Source of the DNA: Dromaius novaehollandiae
Taxonomy: Eukaryota > Chordata > Aves > Casuariiformes > Dromaiidae
DNA: 64,000 nt
Assembly: GCF_036370855.1 (NCBI RefSeq)
Contig: NC_088100.1
Span: 40,000,254-40,064,253 of the forward strand
Direction of reading: 5' to 3'
The translations under genes and the position numbers were made by a program. Shown piece after piece: positions 1-10,300 of this stretch. Position 1 is the stretch's first letter, and each line of letters starts with the position of its first letter. The notes under the pieces are model-generated. The model made no database searches. It was not told the origin of the DNA and saw only the letters and a list, made by a program, of their open reading frames with translations.

Positions 1-134
1 TGGCCTGCCCCACGGAGCTCGGGCCTGTGCCGAGGACTCTCCCCATCCCGGGTGAGATCTGCTTGGGGCCCCAGTGCGTGCAGAGGAGGAGGAGCAGCAG
101 CATGGGCTGAGGCTGCTTCTGCTTTGTGCTGCAG
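1..134 (+). other. Intron or unassigned exon edge upstream of first traced exon
   Basis: GC-rich sequence ending in a usable acceptor (tgctgcag at 134). A ggtgag donor-like site sits at 51-56, so bases 1-51 could be the end of another exon, but no reading frame there resembles a PH domain. I leave it unassigned. Confidence 0.3.
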
Positions 135-849
135 GTCGCAGGAGGTGAAGCCGCTGTGGCTGGACACCATCCTCAGGTGAGCCCTGCTGGGGCAGTCAAG
201 CTGCTTCGAGGTGGCGTCGAGGTGGAGGGTGGCGGAGCGCTGCCCATGGAGCGGCCTGCAGAAATACCCAAACGTGGCTGGGGGAAAGGCAGAGCACTGC
301 CGCGTGGAGCTCCTGGGCACAGTGCTAGGAGCTGCTCAGCCTGGTGCTTGCCAATGAGCAGCAAGCGGCGGGAGCTGTCAGCACAGCTCCTGCCTTGCAG
401 CCGTGGGCACCGCGAGCCGCTGCCGTGTGCCTCCCCGAGGAGGAGGCCCATGCAGAGCAGGAGCCAGGGCGTTGCAGAGCTGGTGCTCCAGGCAGCGCTG
501 CTGAAGGCTGTGTGGGGTGAGGGGCCCTTGGCAGCAATGGGCTGGCGGGCAGGGCAGAGAGCAGCCAGGGCTGGGGGTGACAGGGCTCTTTGTGCACCCT
601 TCCCTGTGCACAGCCAGAGCCAGGGAGCCCCGGGAGCCAGAGTCACCCGCCTGCCCTCCCTGCGGCTCCTCACCACGGTGGTCGGCTTCTACGGGCCCGT
701 AAGTGTCCGCACGGCCTCCGCTGCGCCCCCAGAGCCACCGGGCTTTCCCAAGCCCACCAGGCGATGGCTTTCTCACGGGGGCTCTTGCTTCTCTCGCCCA
801 GGAGGTGTCGCTGACCGCCAGGACCGTGGAGGCGCTCATTTTGGCACAG
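135..849 (+). CDS. Exons encoding PH-domain end and RA-like start of the TAGAP-like protein
   Basis: Seen: exons 135-176, 614-698 and 802-849. Joined, they read SQEVKPLWLDTIL, then a basic linker with VTRLPSLRLL, then VVGFYGP and EVSLTARTVEALILAQ. Donors are gtgagc, gtaagt and gtgagc; acceptors follow pyrimidine tracts. Known: in ARHGAP20 the last PH helix carries a Trp-Leu pair, followed by a linker and an RA-type strand, and the same order shows here. Inferred: the rest of the PH domain lies upstream of base 1. This region helps tell an ARHGAP20-type architecture from the short mammalian TAGAP form. The domain names rest on remembered family patterns, not a search. Confidence 0.6.
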
Positions 850-3488
850 GTGAGCAGGGGCTGCCTTTGCCCGGCCCTTGCTCCCTCTGGCCGGGCGGCA
901 GCTCAGCACAGTGGGGCGGCTCTCCCGGCTGGGCAGAGGCAGGAAAGCCCCCGTGCCGGGGCAGCGCATGGCCATCGCCGCGGAGCTGCAGCAGCTCGCT
1001 CGAGGCCCTTGCTGCTGTGTGGCGGCTCGCCAAGCTGGAGCCCTTTCTTGCAGGCTGAAGCCAAGAAATGCCCCCGGGCGGACTCTTCAGCCGCTGAAGA
1101 GCCACTTTGCCAGGCGGCCGGTGAGTGTGAAAAAGGAAGGGAGGAGCTGCCTTCTTCCACCCTGCTTTTCTGAAGCCATCTTTGCTTTCCTTTTGCTCGC
1201 AGCAGGTGGAGCGAAGGGAGGCAAGAAGGTGGAGATCTCCTGGCCCCTGGCTTGGAGAGGAAGCTCTGCCACCGGGGACTGCCCAGGGCAGCTAGGCTCA
1301 GGCCCCCGAGCGGCTCTCTTTGGGCAGCCTCTGGCCCTCATCTGTGGGCAAGGCGATGCCCTGCCCCAGCCAGTCCAGGTAAGCAAGCCTGGGCAGAGAG
1401 GTCTCCTGCAGGCACCACTCCACTGCAGTGCCCACACTTCACCAGTCCCAGGTGAGGGTGCACTGGGGCACAGGCAGGCTACTGCCAGGTGCCTCTGCGT
1501 GCAGCAACAACGACCTACTCAGCCGAGTCAAGCAGAGTGCAGCGCCAGGTCCAAGCCTGTCTGTTTCCACCTGCAGGAGCTCCTGGATATCCTCCATGAG
1601 AATGGACCGGCCACAGAGGGCATTTTCAGGAAAGCTGCCAGCGAGAAGGCGCGCAGGGAGCTGCAAGACGAGCTGGACAGAGGCGGGAAGGTTGATCTGT
1701 CCAGCAAACCCCTGCACCTGCTGGCAGTGGTGCTGAAGGTGAGTTGTGCTGACGTGGAGCTGCGAGAGCACAGGGCGACTCTGCAGGGGCCCCTGCCAGT
1801 GCCTACATTGACCTAGGAGGGACTCCCGGCTAAAAGCTGCCAGAAGCCATCCCATACGGAGGAGCAGGCTTAGGACCCTGGGGCATTTTCCTTTGCCATG
1901 GGATTTTCCCTTCCACCAGCTGCCCCTCTGAGAGCAGGGAGCTCCAAGCTAGCTGCCTGCTGGGGAGCCCAAGGCACGGGGATGCTGCCTCTCTGCTCCC
2001 TGCTTGTGTCCAGAGCCTCACCTAAGGGCCTTGGCCTTGCAGGACTTCCTGAGAAACATCCCCTGCAAACTGCTCCTGGCCGACCTCTATGAGGAGTGGC
2101 TGGTAGCGCTGGAGAAGCCCAGCCTGCAGGAGAAGACTGCGCAACTGCAAGAGTAAGTTTTGCCAGCAGTGCCGCCGCTCGGGCTCACACCAAGAAGCAG
2201 CAGCCCCTGCAGCCTGCACTCCTGCTCCTGTCCGGTTGTGTTCCTGCAGGGTGGCTGGCAAGCTGCCTCCAGCAAACCGCCTCTTGCTCCAGCGCTTGCT
2301 CTCGCTGCTCCACCACATCAGCGAGAATGCAGAGAGCAGCCGGATGGATGCCAGGAACCTGGCAATCTGCGTGGGGCCAAACTTGCTCAGCCCCGCCATG
2401 GACGACACGCTCCCGCCGGCCATGCAGAAAGAGAGCACTGACAAGGTCTGTGGAATTCAGCATCTCGCTCCCCCCTCAGCTCAGGCTAAGGCTGCCTTGC
2501 TTGTCTGGGGCCACATGAGGCTCTGAGCTGCACAGCTACAGCTGTGGCTGCACAAACGTCCCTCAGGAGCACAAAACGCTGCCCGAAACGGTTGCAGTCC
2601 CTCGCGCTGAACTCCAGGGCTTTCTGTGTGCAGGTGACACTCTTGGTGGAGCTGCTCATCAACAACTGTGCAGCAGTCTTTGCGGACGACATTGCCTTGC
2701 CACTCGGGCCCTCGACCGAGGAGTCACCGGAGCGCACAGTCAGCTCCACAGGTATGAGCTGACTGTCCTACTGATTGTCCTGCACCAGGGCTGCTGCATC
2801 ACATGCTGTAACTGGATAGCAGAAGACATCTGTGGCAATGCAGAGAGGTGCAGACAGTTCAAGAGGGTCTGGCAGGGTTTCCCCAGTTTTTTTCCCTCGG
2901 CTTTTCAGTACTTCCACAGAGAGGAGCAATGGTTTTGCCTCTGCATGTGCCAGGGGGGCACGGTGCCACAGGGAAAGTGCCCTGGCACCTTCCCATGGCC
3001 TCTAAAAGCTCCCTAACAGGCTCCTCCTCCCCACAGAACACCCAGCTACTGCTCAGCACAACCTTGCTGCCTTCAACAGCCCCGAGCCTGCAGCTGAAGG
3101 CAGCCCCGCCACCTCGGACCTGCAGCAGCCGAAGGCGGCAAGCGCTTCTGTGAGCAGCAGTTGTCTGAGCTGCCTCTCTGCCCCGTCGCTCACTACCTGG
3201 AAGCAGGAGACGAGCAGCATGCCCAGGAGCTTCTCAGAGGCAGACCTGTGCTGCCACAGGAGCAACCTGGAAGGCAGGAGAAGGGGCCCGGAGGTAACCC
3301 AAAGCGAAGGGCATTTTCCCCTTCCACAGACAAAGCACAGCTTGGAGGAGAGGGCACTGCAAACAACGCCTTGCCATCCCCAAGTCACCCTTCTCAAACG
3401 GCACTCTCTCCCCACAACCTCCTCCGGCTGCTCCCTGCAGAGCTCCTTTGCTCTCCCGATGGCTCGGTCCTCACCAGCTCTCCATTAG
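135..3488 (+). CDS. TAGAP: TAGAP-like Rho GTPase-activating protein, 3' part of gene (10 exons visible)
   Basis: Seen: ten exons join in one frame: 135-176, 614-698, 802-849, 1054-1120, 1206-1378, 1577-1738, 2043-2152, 2250-2445, 2634-2751 and 3037-3488, stop TAG included. Each is bounded by AG and GT, and phases match at all nine junctions. They encode about 483 residues; the 5' end lies off the window. Introns are 85-437 nt, and this block is GC-rich compared with the DNA after 4.3 kb. Known family: the order (PH tail, RA-like start, basic linker, 'SWP' stretch, 'LFGQPLALICG' stretch, RhoGAP domain, Ser-rich tail) matches the ARHGAP20/TAGAP group, and the linker plus GAP resemble TAGAP most. 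Expected role: stimulating GTP hydrolysis by Rho-family GTPases in the cytosol or at membranes; mammalian TAGAP acts in T cells. Odd: the C-terminal tail looks frameshifted and cut short. Inferred: either a working GAP with a short tail or an early pseudogene. It may be a TAGAP paralogue, not the orthologue, so the symbol is tentative. Confidence 0.85.
1054..1378 (+). CDS. Linker exons of the TAGAP-like protein
   Basis: Seen: exon 1054-1120 (AEAKKCPRADSSAAEEPLCQ, donor gtgagt, phase 1) and exon 1206-1378 (GGKKVEISWPLAWR, then RAALFGQPLALICGQGDALP, ending QPVQ, donor gtaagc, phase 0). Known: TAGAP has an acidic stretch ending in a Cys-Gln, a Lys-rich run, a Ser-Trp-Pro motif and an 'LF-Q-L--ICG' stretch just before the GAP domain, in the same order. 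This is the strongest support for TAGAP over other RhoGAPs. The 1206 acceptor is a tandem NAGNAG site that could add one codon. Introns are 85 and 198 nt. Confidence 0.75.
1577..2751 (+). CDS. RhoGAP catalytic domain exons
   Basis: Seen: exons 1577-1738, 2043-2152, 2250-2445 and 2634-2751 encode one uninterrupted RhoGAP fold. Landmarks in order are ATEGIFRKAAS with the arginine finger, HLLAVVLK with the conserved Lys, DFLRNIPCKLL, the NLAICVGPNLL signature with the conserved Asn, and VTLLVELLINNC near the last helix. Known: the finger Arg, the Lys and the signature Asn are the key residues for GTPase activation and binding, and all three are present. No internal stop or frame break is seen. 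The donor after 2445 (AAG|gtctgt) is weak but agrees in phase with the next exon and with the family's intron position. Inferred: catalytically competent if expressed. Confidence 0.88.
3037..3488 (+). CDS. Last coding exon, Ser-rich tail start with premature-looking TAG
   Basis: Seen: the acceptor ctcctcctccccacag is followed by a phase-1 exon encoding a Ser/Pro/Gln-rich low-complexity tail. It includes SMPRSFSEADL and TQSEGHFPLP and ends at TAG 3486-3488. Known: mammalian TAGAP has a similar Ser-Met-Pro/Ser-Glu pair and a 'SEG-FP-P' motif, then continues for roughly 300 more residues. Odd: a 36-nt segment at 3294-3329 begins gtaacc and ends ccttccacag, resembling an intron, but it is too short for vertebrate splicing and keeps frame. 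The stop probably follows a frame change between about 3345 and 3480 (see next entry). Confidence 0.7.
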
Positions 3489-4250
3489 TTCCACTGCCGA
3501 GCCCCCCACAAAGCTTTCTCAAGAAGGCCCAGGCTTTTCCCAGCAAGCCCAAGGACGACAGCAGCACACGCGGCAGACCCGTCAGAAAGCACTCCAGGGC
3601 GTTCTCTCTTGCAAACCGCAGCCAAGCGCTCCACCAAGTCCCACATTCTGCAGGCATGCCTGGAGGACAGGAGCTTTCTGAGAGACAGCTCCTCGAGCAA
3701 AGACAATCAGCTCTCCTGCAGAAGTGGAACTCAGCATGGCACCAGGAACAAGAGCCTCAGGAAGCCGTCCAGGCTTCCAAAGATTACATTGCTGCGCAGA
3801 GATCGATGGGGCACAGCCACCCTAAACGCCCATTTGTGCTCCGCAGAGACAGCAGGCATAAGGGCTATCGAGGGGCATTCTCCGGCTATGGGTGCCGAGT
3901 CCCATTTAGAAACTGACTGGGACTGCTAAGTGGTTTTCCCCCACCGTGGCATAGCACAGAAGATTCCTGTGCAGCAGTGGGCTTTGTAGAGCCATGGAGA
4001 GGGGACGAGGGGTGGGGCAAATGAAGGAAACAGTTTATCGGAGAGCATGGAGGACCAAGTCAAGAGGTGACGTTGCTTGGCAGCTGATGGGTAGGAGCAC
4101 AGGAAACTGTGCCAGAATCTCTATGGGCAGAGGTGCCAAACTCTCCCGCCCCTTCAGATCCCAAAGCACTGTGAGCTTGAGGAGGAACCGCGGTGTCTTG
4201 GAGATCCCCCTTCTGCGGAGTCGGTGTTCTAGCCAGAGCTCTGCATGAGT
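3345..4250 (+). pseudogene. Frame-broken remnant of the TAGAP C-terminal tail, now 3' UTR-like
   Basis: Seen: past the break the better family match lies in another frame, about 3400-3600, with SPPQSFLKKAQAF and RPVRKHSRAFSLANRS. From about 3609 the original frame again looks tail-like (KRSTKSHILQACLEDRSFLR) and stays open to TAA 3927-3929. Near 3840-3910 a further fragment, DSRHKGYRGAF, reads in the second frame, and near 4140-4245 RPFRSQSTVSLRRNRG reads in the third. Known, from memory: mammalian TAGAP has similar basic Ser-rich pieces in this order. Inferred: at least two, perhaps four, indels disrupt the ancestral tail. Sequencing or assembly error is a real alternative. Confidence falls towards the right end. 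Confidence 0.45.
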
Positions 4251-4299
4251 TGCTGAAGACCAGCTCCGCATGGAAGTGGGAAGCAAAACCCCCGGCAGT

Positions 4300-4305
4300 A
4301 TTAAA
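4300..4305 (+). promoter_or_regulatory. Candidate polyadenylation signal ATTAAA
   Basis: ATTAAA lies about 370 nt after the TAA at 3929 and 810 nt after the TAG at 3488. It is followed within 30-50 nt by a T/C-rich stretch with repeated ccctccct. It sits where GC-rich gene sequence gives way to AT-rich intergenic DNA, so it is a plausible 3' end. No transcript evidence. Confidence 0.4.
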
Positions 4306-7300
4306 TGCTTTCAAAGACGAAAAGTTGTCTCTCTGACACCCTCCCTCCCTCCCTACATGCCCATGTACACTCCAGAGAGGCCTAGGGGAGCAGGGGTGTA
4401 ACTGGTGATTATGGCAACAAGATGTGCCCTTTGGAAAGGAGGAGCCTCTTACCTTGGGCCCTACATCCCGGCAAGGCTCCCAACCTTGCGGACAACCCTC
4501 CCTTGCACAAAGTGCTGTGAGAGAGTATGAATAATATGAATTCTCAAGATTTTGAGACATCTATATGCTATTGCATGCCTTCATTTTTATTCCTCAGTTC
4601 CACAGAACTGAGGGAAGATATGCTGGCACAAAATTTATATAATGAGGTGATAAATTGGGCTGTTATTTTGAAGAGGGGAAGGAGAGTGAAGAAGTGACAG
4701 GCTTGATTCGTAGCCACCAGTTTGTAGCAGCAGGAAAATGCCAATGGATATTAAATGGCTAATTATCATATCTTGAGCTAAATTAACGTCTTAGACTGCA
4801 TGTATTTCTGTTGAAAAGAAAGCGATCAGCTTAGTCAAAATATTCTGGGATTATAATGTCGCTTCAAATTGTGATTTAAAAAAGGAATAGTTTGGTCAGA
4901 TTTCCTGAACTAAAATTCATACCGGTTTATCAAATCACTAGGTAGGGTCACTTTCAGGTAGTGATTCTAACATATAAATCAGCCCTTCTGAGCAATATAT
5001 TTGCTCTGCAGTTGGTGGATCTTAACAAACTTGTAGAATTTTTGGCCTATAGAAGAAAAGTAGGCAGACGATCCTTAGCTAAAACTGTCAGAGGAGTTTT
5101 ATGCTGTGTGGGGCTGCATTGCTTTCTCATGAATATGTAATGTTCTTTTGCTGACATGTAGCAACAACCCCACAATACTTTTTCTCCTTATATGTTATAT
5201 ACCTTGAATATTTTGATATTATTTTTGAGGCAGGCTATTTTTGAAAGCCCGAGTCATCTTCTCCTACCTCTTTTGAACTTCGTGGGAGCAGGAGAGTGCC
5301 TGGTGATTAAATCCCTCCCAAGCAGAGAGGAAGGGTGACTTTTTGTTACCCATCTCCCAGTTTTGGCTGCTGTTAATCTGCATCTCTATGTGGTAGCTGT
5401 GTTTTTCAGAGACATAACGTATTCCAGTGGCTTGTTTCAATACAGCCTGCTTTAATCCTGATGGATGGGAGTGAAATGCTGTTTTCTTGAAGCCCTTGCA
5501 CGTCGTGTATTCTTTCTGCAACTATTCTGGCACCTCAACTGTTTTGAATGAGCCCAGGGAATAATGATATTGTCTTTGTTGCACCTTAAGAGTACATTTT
5601 CCCCATTGACTCAAGCTAACATATGAAAACAATAAAAAGACAGTACAAGAAAACAGAAAGAACCCAAGACCTCTGTTTCCTTCTCCCGTAGTAAGTGATA
5701 AGGAAGTCAGTTTCGTTATGGAACTAAACCAAAGAATGACACCTCTGTGAACTACTTTAATAAAAGCAAATTCAGTGAGACGATAAATGAAGTCATCATG
5801 AAATACAGAAAGGGTAGTAGATCCGCACATGTACTGCTCTTCACAGATAGGCTCCAGAGCTGGGCCATAGATACCTGTTACATTTCCCTTATCCTGTATC
5901 TTAGCTGAGTGCCTTGCTGAAGTACAAGAAAGAGCTCTGCCCTCTCAGAAGTCTCCAGAGTTTTACACAGGGCTGATGCCTGGCAAACCCCCAAAGTGGT
6001 TCTTAGTCATTTTTAACAAGAGCACTATATGTTTTCTTAATAACATTCAGGGTACTCAGACATTTGCTACACTCCAACAATTCAGTAGAAATACTCTAGA
6101 ATGTCACAAAGAATATTTGGACTGAAGTAAATACGTATTTCGGAGAAGTTACCAGCCCATAAGGCTACAATGTGTCTCACTCGCACAGACTTAGGTGCTG
6201 TTAGCACAAGGCTCTGGTGCGGCATGGACTCATGGGCATTTCAGCAGACATGTATGAGTAGTTTCCATCCTGACACTCACGCCTCTGGCCAGGCTGGTCC
6301 GTGGTGCCCCCACTGTGTTGCCTGGACCCTTCTCACTCTGGGAGCACCCAGAGGCTTCAGCACCCCATCCAGCAATCCCAGGCTGCAGCTACCAGTAGCA
6401 TGTCAGCATGAAGGTCAGCAATAGCCTGCTTTCTTCACTTCCCAGCGAAGCACAAGTACAAGGACACAGTGGGAGCTTTTTTGGAAGAGTTGTTCAAAAA
6501 AATACTATTTTGTCCATATATACTGTAGTTAGTACTTATCCACAAGGCTATCCCTTGATAGACAATTAATTTCTTAGATAGCTATTTACATGTTTCAACA
6601 GTAGCAAAGAAGGGCAGCAAACACAGCTGAACGATTCACATATATTCTTCTGCTAGCAAAGCATCTCTCTCCTTTCTCTTGCCAAACTATTCTCATCCTC
6701 ATTACAGGGCCAGAGCTTCCCAATCACACCTCACTGAGAAATCCATGGGTGATCTCACCAGAGGTAAATACTCAGCTTGAAACTTGCATTAATTCATATT
6801 ATTGTAAAATCACGTTCTGCAGAAAAGTGATAAACTGATATTTGCAAATGGGAGGCAAATGTCTGATGTTGTTAATACAGACTCTGCAATCAGCTTTTTA
6901 ATCTGTGGGAAGACGGCCAAGAAAGATATCCTTCTTTAACAGCTTTTAAGATTTGGATGCTTCAGACGAAACCAGTCCTAGGTGCAACTCCACTGATGGC
7001 AAAGGCAGTTTCTTCCAAAGCTGAATTTGGCCCACTGGGTCTTTTGAAATACATTTTTGTTATGCAAATGCCTTTTTTCTTATTCTTTTTCTTTCTTGTA
7101 ACAGGCAGAATATCTGCACAAAGTCTTTCCTTATAGGAAGCACAAACCATGCAGTGGAGAGAATTATAGTGTGCTTTATCAACTATTTTGTCACCAAGTA
7201 GTTTTTAAATACATTCCTTTGTTCCATTTACATTTCAGTTTTACTGCCTATGGGTGCTAAAAAGCCTCTGTCTTAAGCACTGTCATTAACAGTGACAAAA

Positions 7301-10300
7301 TTATCTTCCAGACTTCTCCCCAGCTTAAAAAAAATGCCAAGTTAACACTGATGTATTTGTCCATAGAGGAAATCATTGCATCTTTCTGGCTTCCTCTTGG
7401 GAAATTCAAAGCTTCCCTTTGCTCTTCATTCACTCATCTTTTCTCCAGACAGATGGTGAGCGGGTGTCACTCACAGCATCATGTGTCCTGCCAGAGGCCT
7501 ACTTCTGCAACAGCCCTGCCATGCCATTTGCTTTCCATGGAGGTGCAAAAAACCTTTAGTGCAGTTGTGGAGTCTCCTCTCTTGTCTGAATCCCTTCACT
7601 GGTTCACATTCTCTGTTCAGAAGTCTCCTGCTGAGGGCAGTTTATAATTTCAGCCTATAAAAGTGAAGGGACATAGGTGAGCCTACCTAACATTGAACTT
7701 TTTGTGGTTTGGGCTATGAAAAGTCTGCTTTTGAGGTTGTTTCTTCTGCTAGGGGAGGAATATCTGAAAGAGATGCTATCAAATGTATATAGCCATCCCA
7801 GACATAATTTAAATCAAAGAATGGAGTTCATTCACCCTAATGTAGGTTTCTAATAATGAGGTATTTAAGTCAAAGCTAGCCATCATAAGCCTTTTTAATA
7901 TGTTATGAGCAGAAAATGGCAACCTCATGGGAAATTTATTTTATCCTAAGATGGGGTTGAGGATTGCTCAGATGAATTGCCTCACCAGAGACTACTTCTC
8001 TCCATTGACTATAAAATTAGCCTAAGGTGACCAGCTCAGATTTAGATGTATAATACTAAGCAAGATAAATCCCATTCTTATGTTCCGTTGGTCCCTTTGT
8101 GTAGCCTGGAGGACAGGGAATCCTGATCTATGAAAATAATAGCAACAGTGAAACAGCCTTGCTCATCTTTCATGTTTCTGCTGCCTGCGTCTTACACTAG
8201 GGTCAAACCCTCTCTGTGCAAAATGCAGAGGACAACATAGTCCATCCATCTTTAGTGATATTTGCTACTCCAAAGTAGAATTAGTGCAGCTGAGTTTTTG
8301 CTGTAGGCAAAGAAACAAGAAGCAATTAAGAAGTCCTTCACATTGCTAACTTCTCTAGCTAAATAAGAGACTGTTTCAGGCAATAAAATTGCTTAGATAT
8401 ATCTGTGTGCTTGAAAACAGGAATTAGGCAGCTGAGGTTAAAGCACAGCCTCTCTGCATCAATGCACTACTGTTTTTGCTGTATTATTAGGCTGCAGTAA
8501 GCTCTGCTGGTAAGAGTCCCAGGAGCCTATCACAGTTTTGTCTAGGCTATGAGATCTGGAGGCCCTTCCTGGTCCCCTGGTCCAACTACACAGCTTAGGC
8601 ATCTCAAACGCATGTGTGTGCAGGTGAGACCTGGATGTACAACAGCACTGTCCTCCCCACTTGCCCCCTGCACACGTATACCTGTTTCCACAGCTCAGTC
8701 CAGTGATGTGGCACATTTGACATTGGGTTCAGACAGGTGGTTAGACAGATTACGACCCCAAAGCAAACTGGAGAAGGCCCCAAGAGGGAAATGAACTGCC
8801 TGTATAGTCATATGGGTGCAAATGATGTGCTTAAACTTCAAAGAAGAAACAAACTCTTTACCAGTGAGACCACCTTAAAAATCAGTGACTCTCTGGGCAT
8901 AGCAGACCATTTCACCTTCATTTCACTATTGTTGAAGAGTCTGCAGACATGGAAAGAGGTGAAGTAAAACAGCTTGGCTCAAACTTGGGTCCGCAAGCAT
9001 GACACCATGCAAGATCTGCAGGGTTTCAGGGTGAGTGAAATAAAGATCTGCATTGGTTCAGGGTGGTGCAGGTAGAGTAGCCCATAAGGCTAGGATTGAT
9101 TTGGATTCAGTGATTCCTTTTTGAAAATATTTGCATTCAAAAAGTTATGTGAGATGTAAAACAAATCACATTGACCTATCCTGAGAAAAAAGTAATAAAA
9201 CTATATTTGTATTATTGGGTCTGTTTGATTTTGTTTCTCTTGGGGGATCAGACATTAGAAAACAAAAAAGAGGATAAATATTTTTTATTTTGTCTCACTG
9301 CACAAAAAACCCCACCCAGTTCTAGATTTTTTTCTAAAGTATAGGTATATCCAAGTATAGGAAATAACAACAAATGCATAGTATATACATTTTGATTGAT
9401 TCTGAAATAATTCTGTAGTTTTTATGAATTTCCATGAAGTTCTTCTGAACAAGCAAACAAGATAACTCTTAGAGATTCTTTGGAATAGTCTATGTTCTTG
9501 TTTTAATTTACAATTATTTTAAACAAAAGCCAATGTGCTTACCAAGATAGGAAATACATTTATATATAGTTTTAAAATAAATGAATCACATCAAAACACC
9601 TGCCCAGGAGGCTAAATCAATCAGTTGTGAAATTTCATTGAATTCATGGAGTTCTGACGACATGACTAAATTTGGCATGGTATTTTTCTCCAAGAATAAC
9701 AGATCAGCTATGGAGCTTAGGATTTGAAAACAGAGCATATTTTTAGATAGGATATTGTGAGTGCCCAAGCACTTTTGAAAAAACGAGACCTGGAAATGAC
9801 TCAGAGGGTAAAGCTGATCTAACTCTGGTAAATGTTCACATCTGACCGACTACCACTAGGCTTCCTGTATAGTCAATTGACACAACAGACACTTGTACAG
9901 CAGGATTCATCTGACCACAAAGCAAATAGCTACAACAGGTCAGGTGAGTTATATCCAACATAAACCAATTCCTCCCATCTGACCATGGTCAGCCCCAGCT
10001 GCAGCACAGACCTGGTCCTGGTCTGAGGAATACGTCATGTTTTATGGATGTCAATTTTGCTACAGCATAAATCAGGAATTTTGCGCCCTTTCACTTCAGT
10101 GTGATGAATAGTCTCCTGGTTCCTGCTACAGCTGCTGCAATGACAGCCATGTCATTCAGATGGACAGAATCACTGCTCTGCAGCAACCTGTTCCAGTTCT
10201 GCTGCCAGCAACTAAAATCTTGTTTCATGTTCTGTTTAAACTCTTACGAACACGTCTTTGTAATCTCTGTTTTACCAGTGTTGAGGTTTTTCAGCCACTT

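Noticed and set aside
126..1816. Long unspliced plus-strand frames (310 and 312 codons) across the first 1.8 kb
   Set aside because: They run through clear GT-AG introns. The real protein is the spliced chain with matched phases and RhoGAP homology.
3294..3329. 36-nt intron-like segment (gtaacc to ccttccacag) in the last exon
   Set aside because: Far below the minimum vertebrate intron length, and the unspliced reading keeps the family-like TQSEGHFPLP motif.
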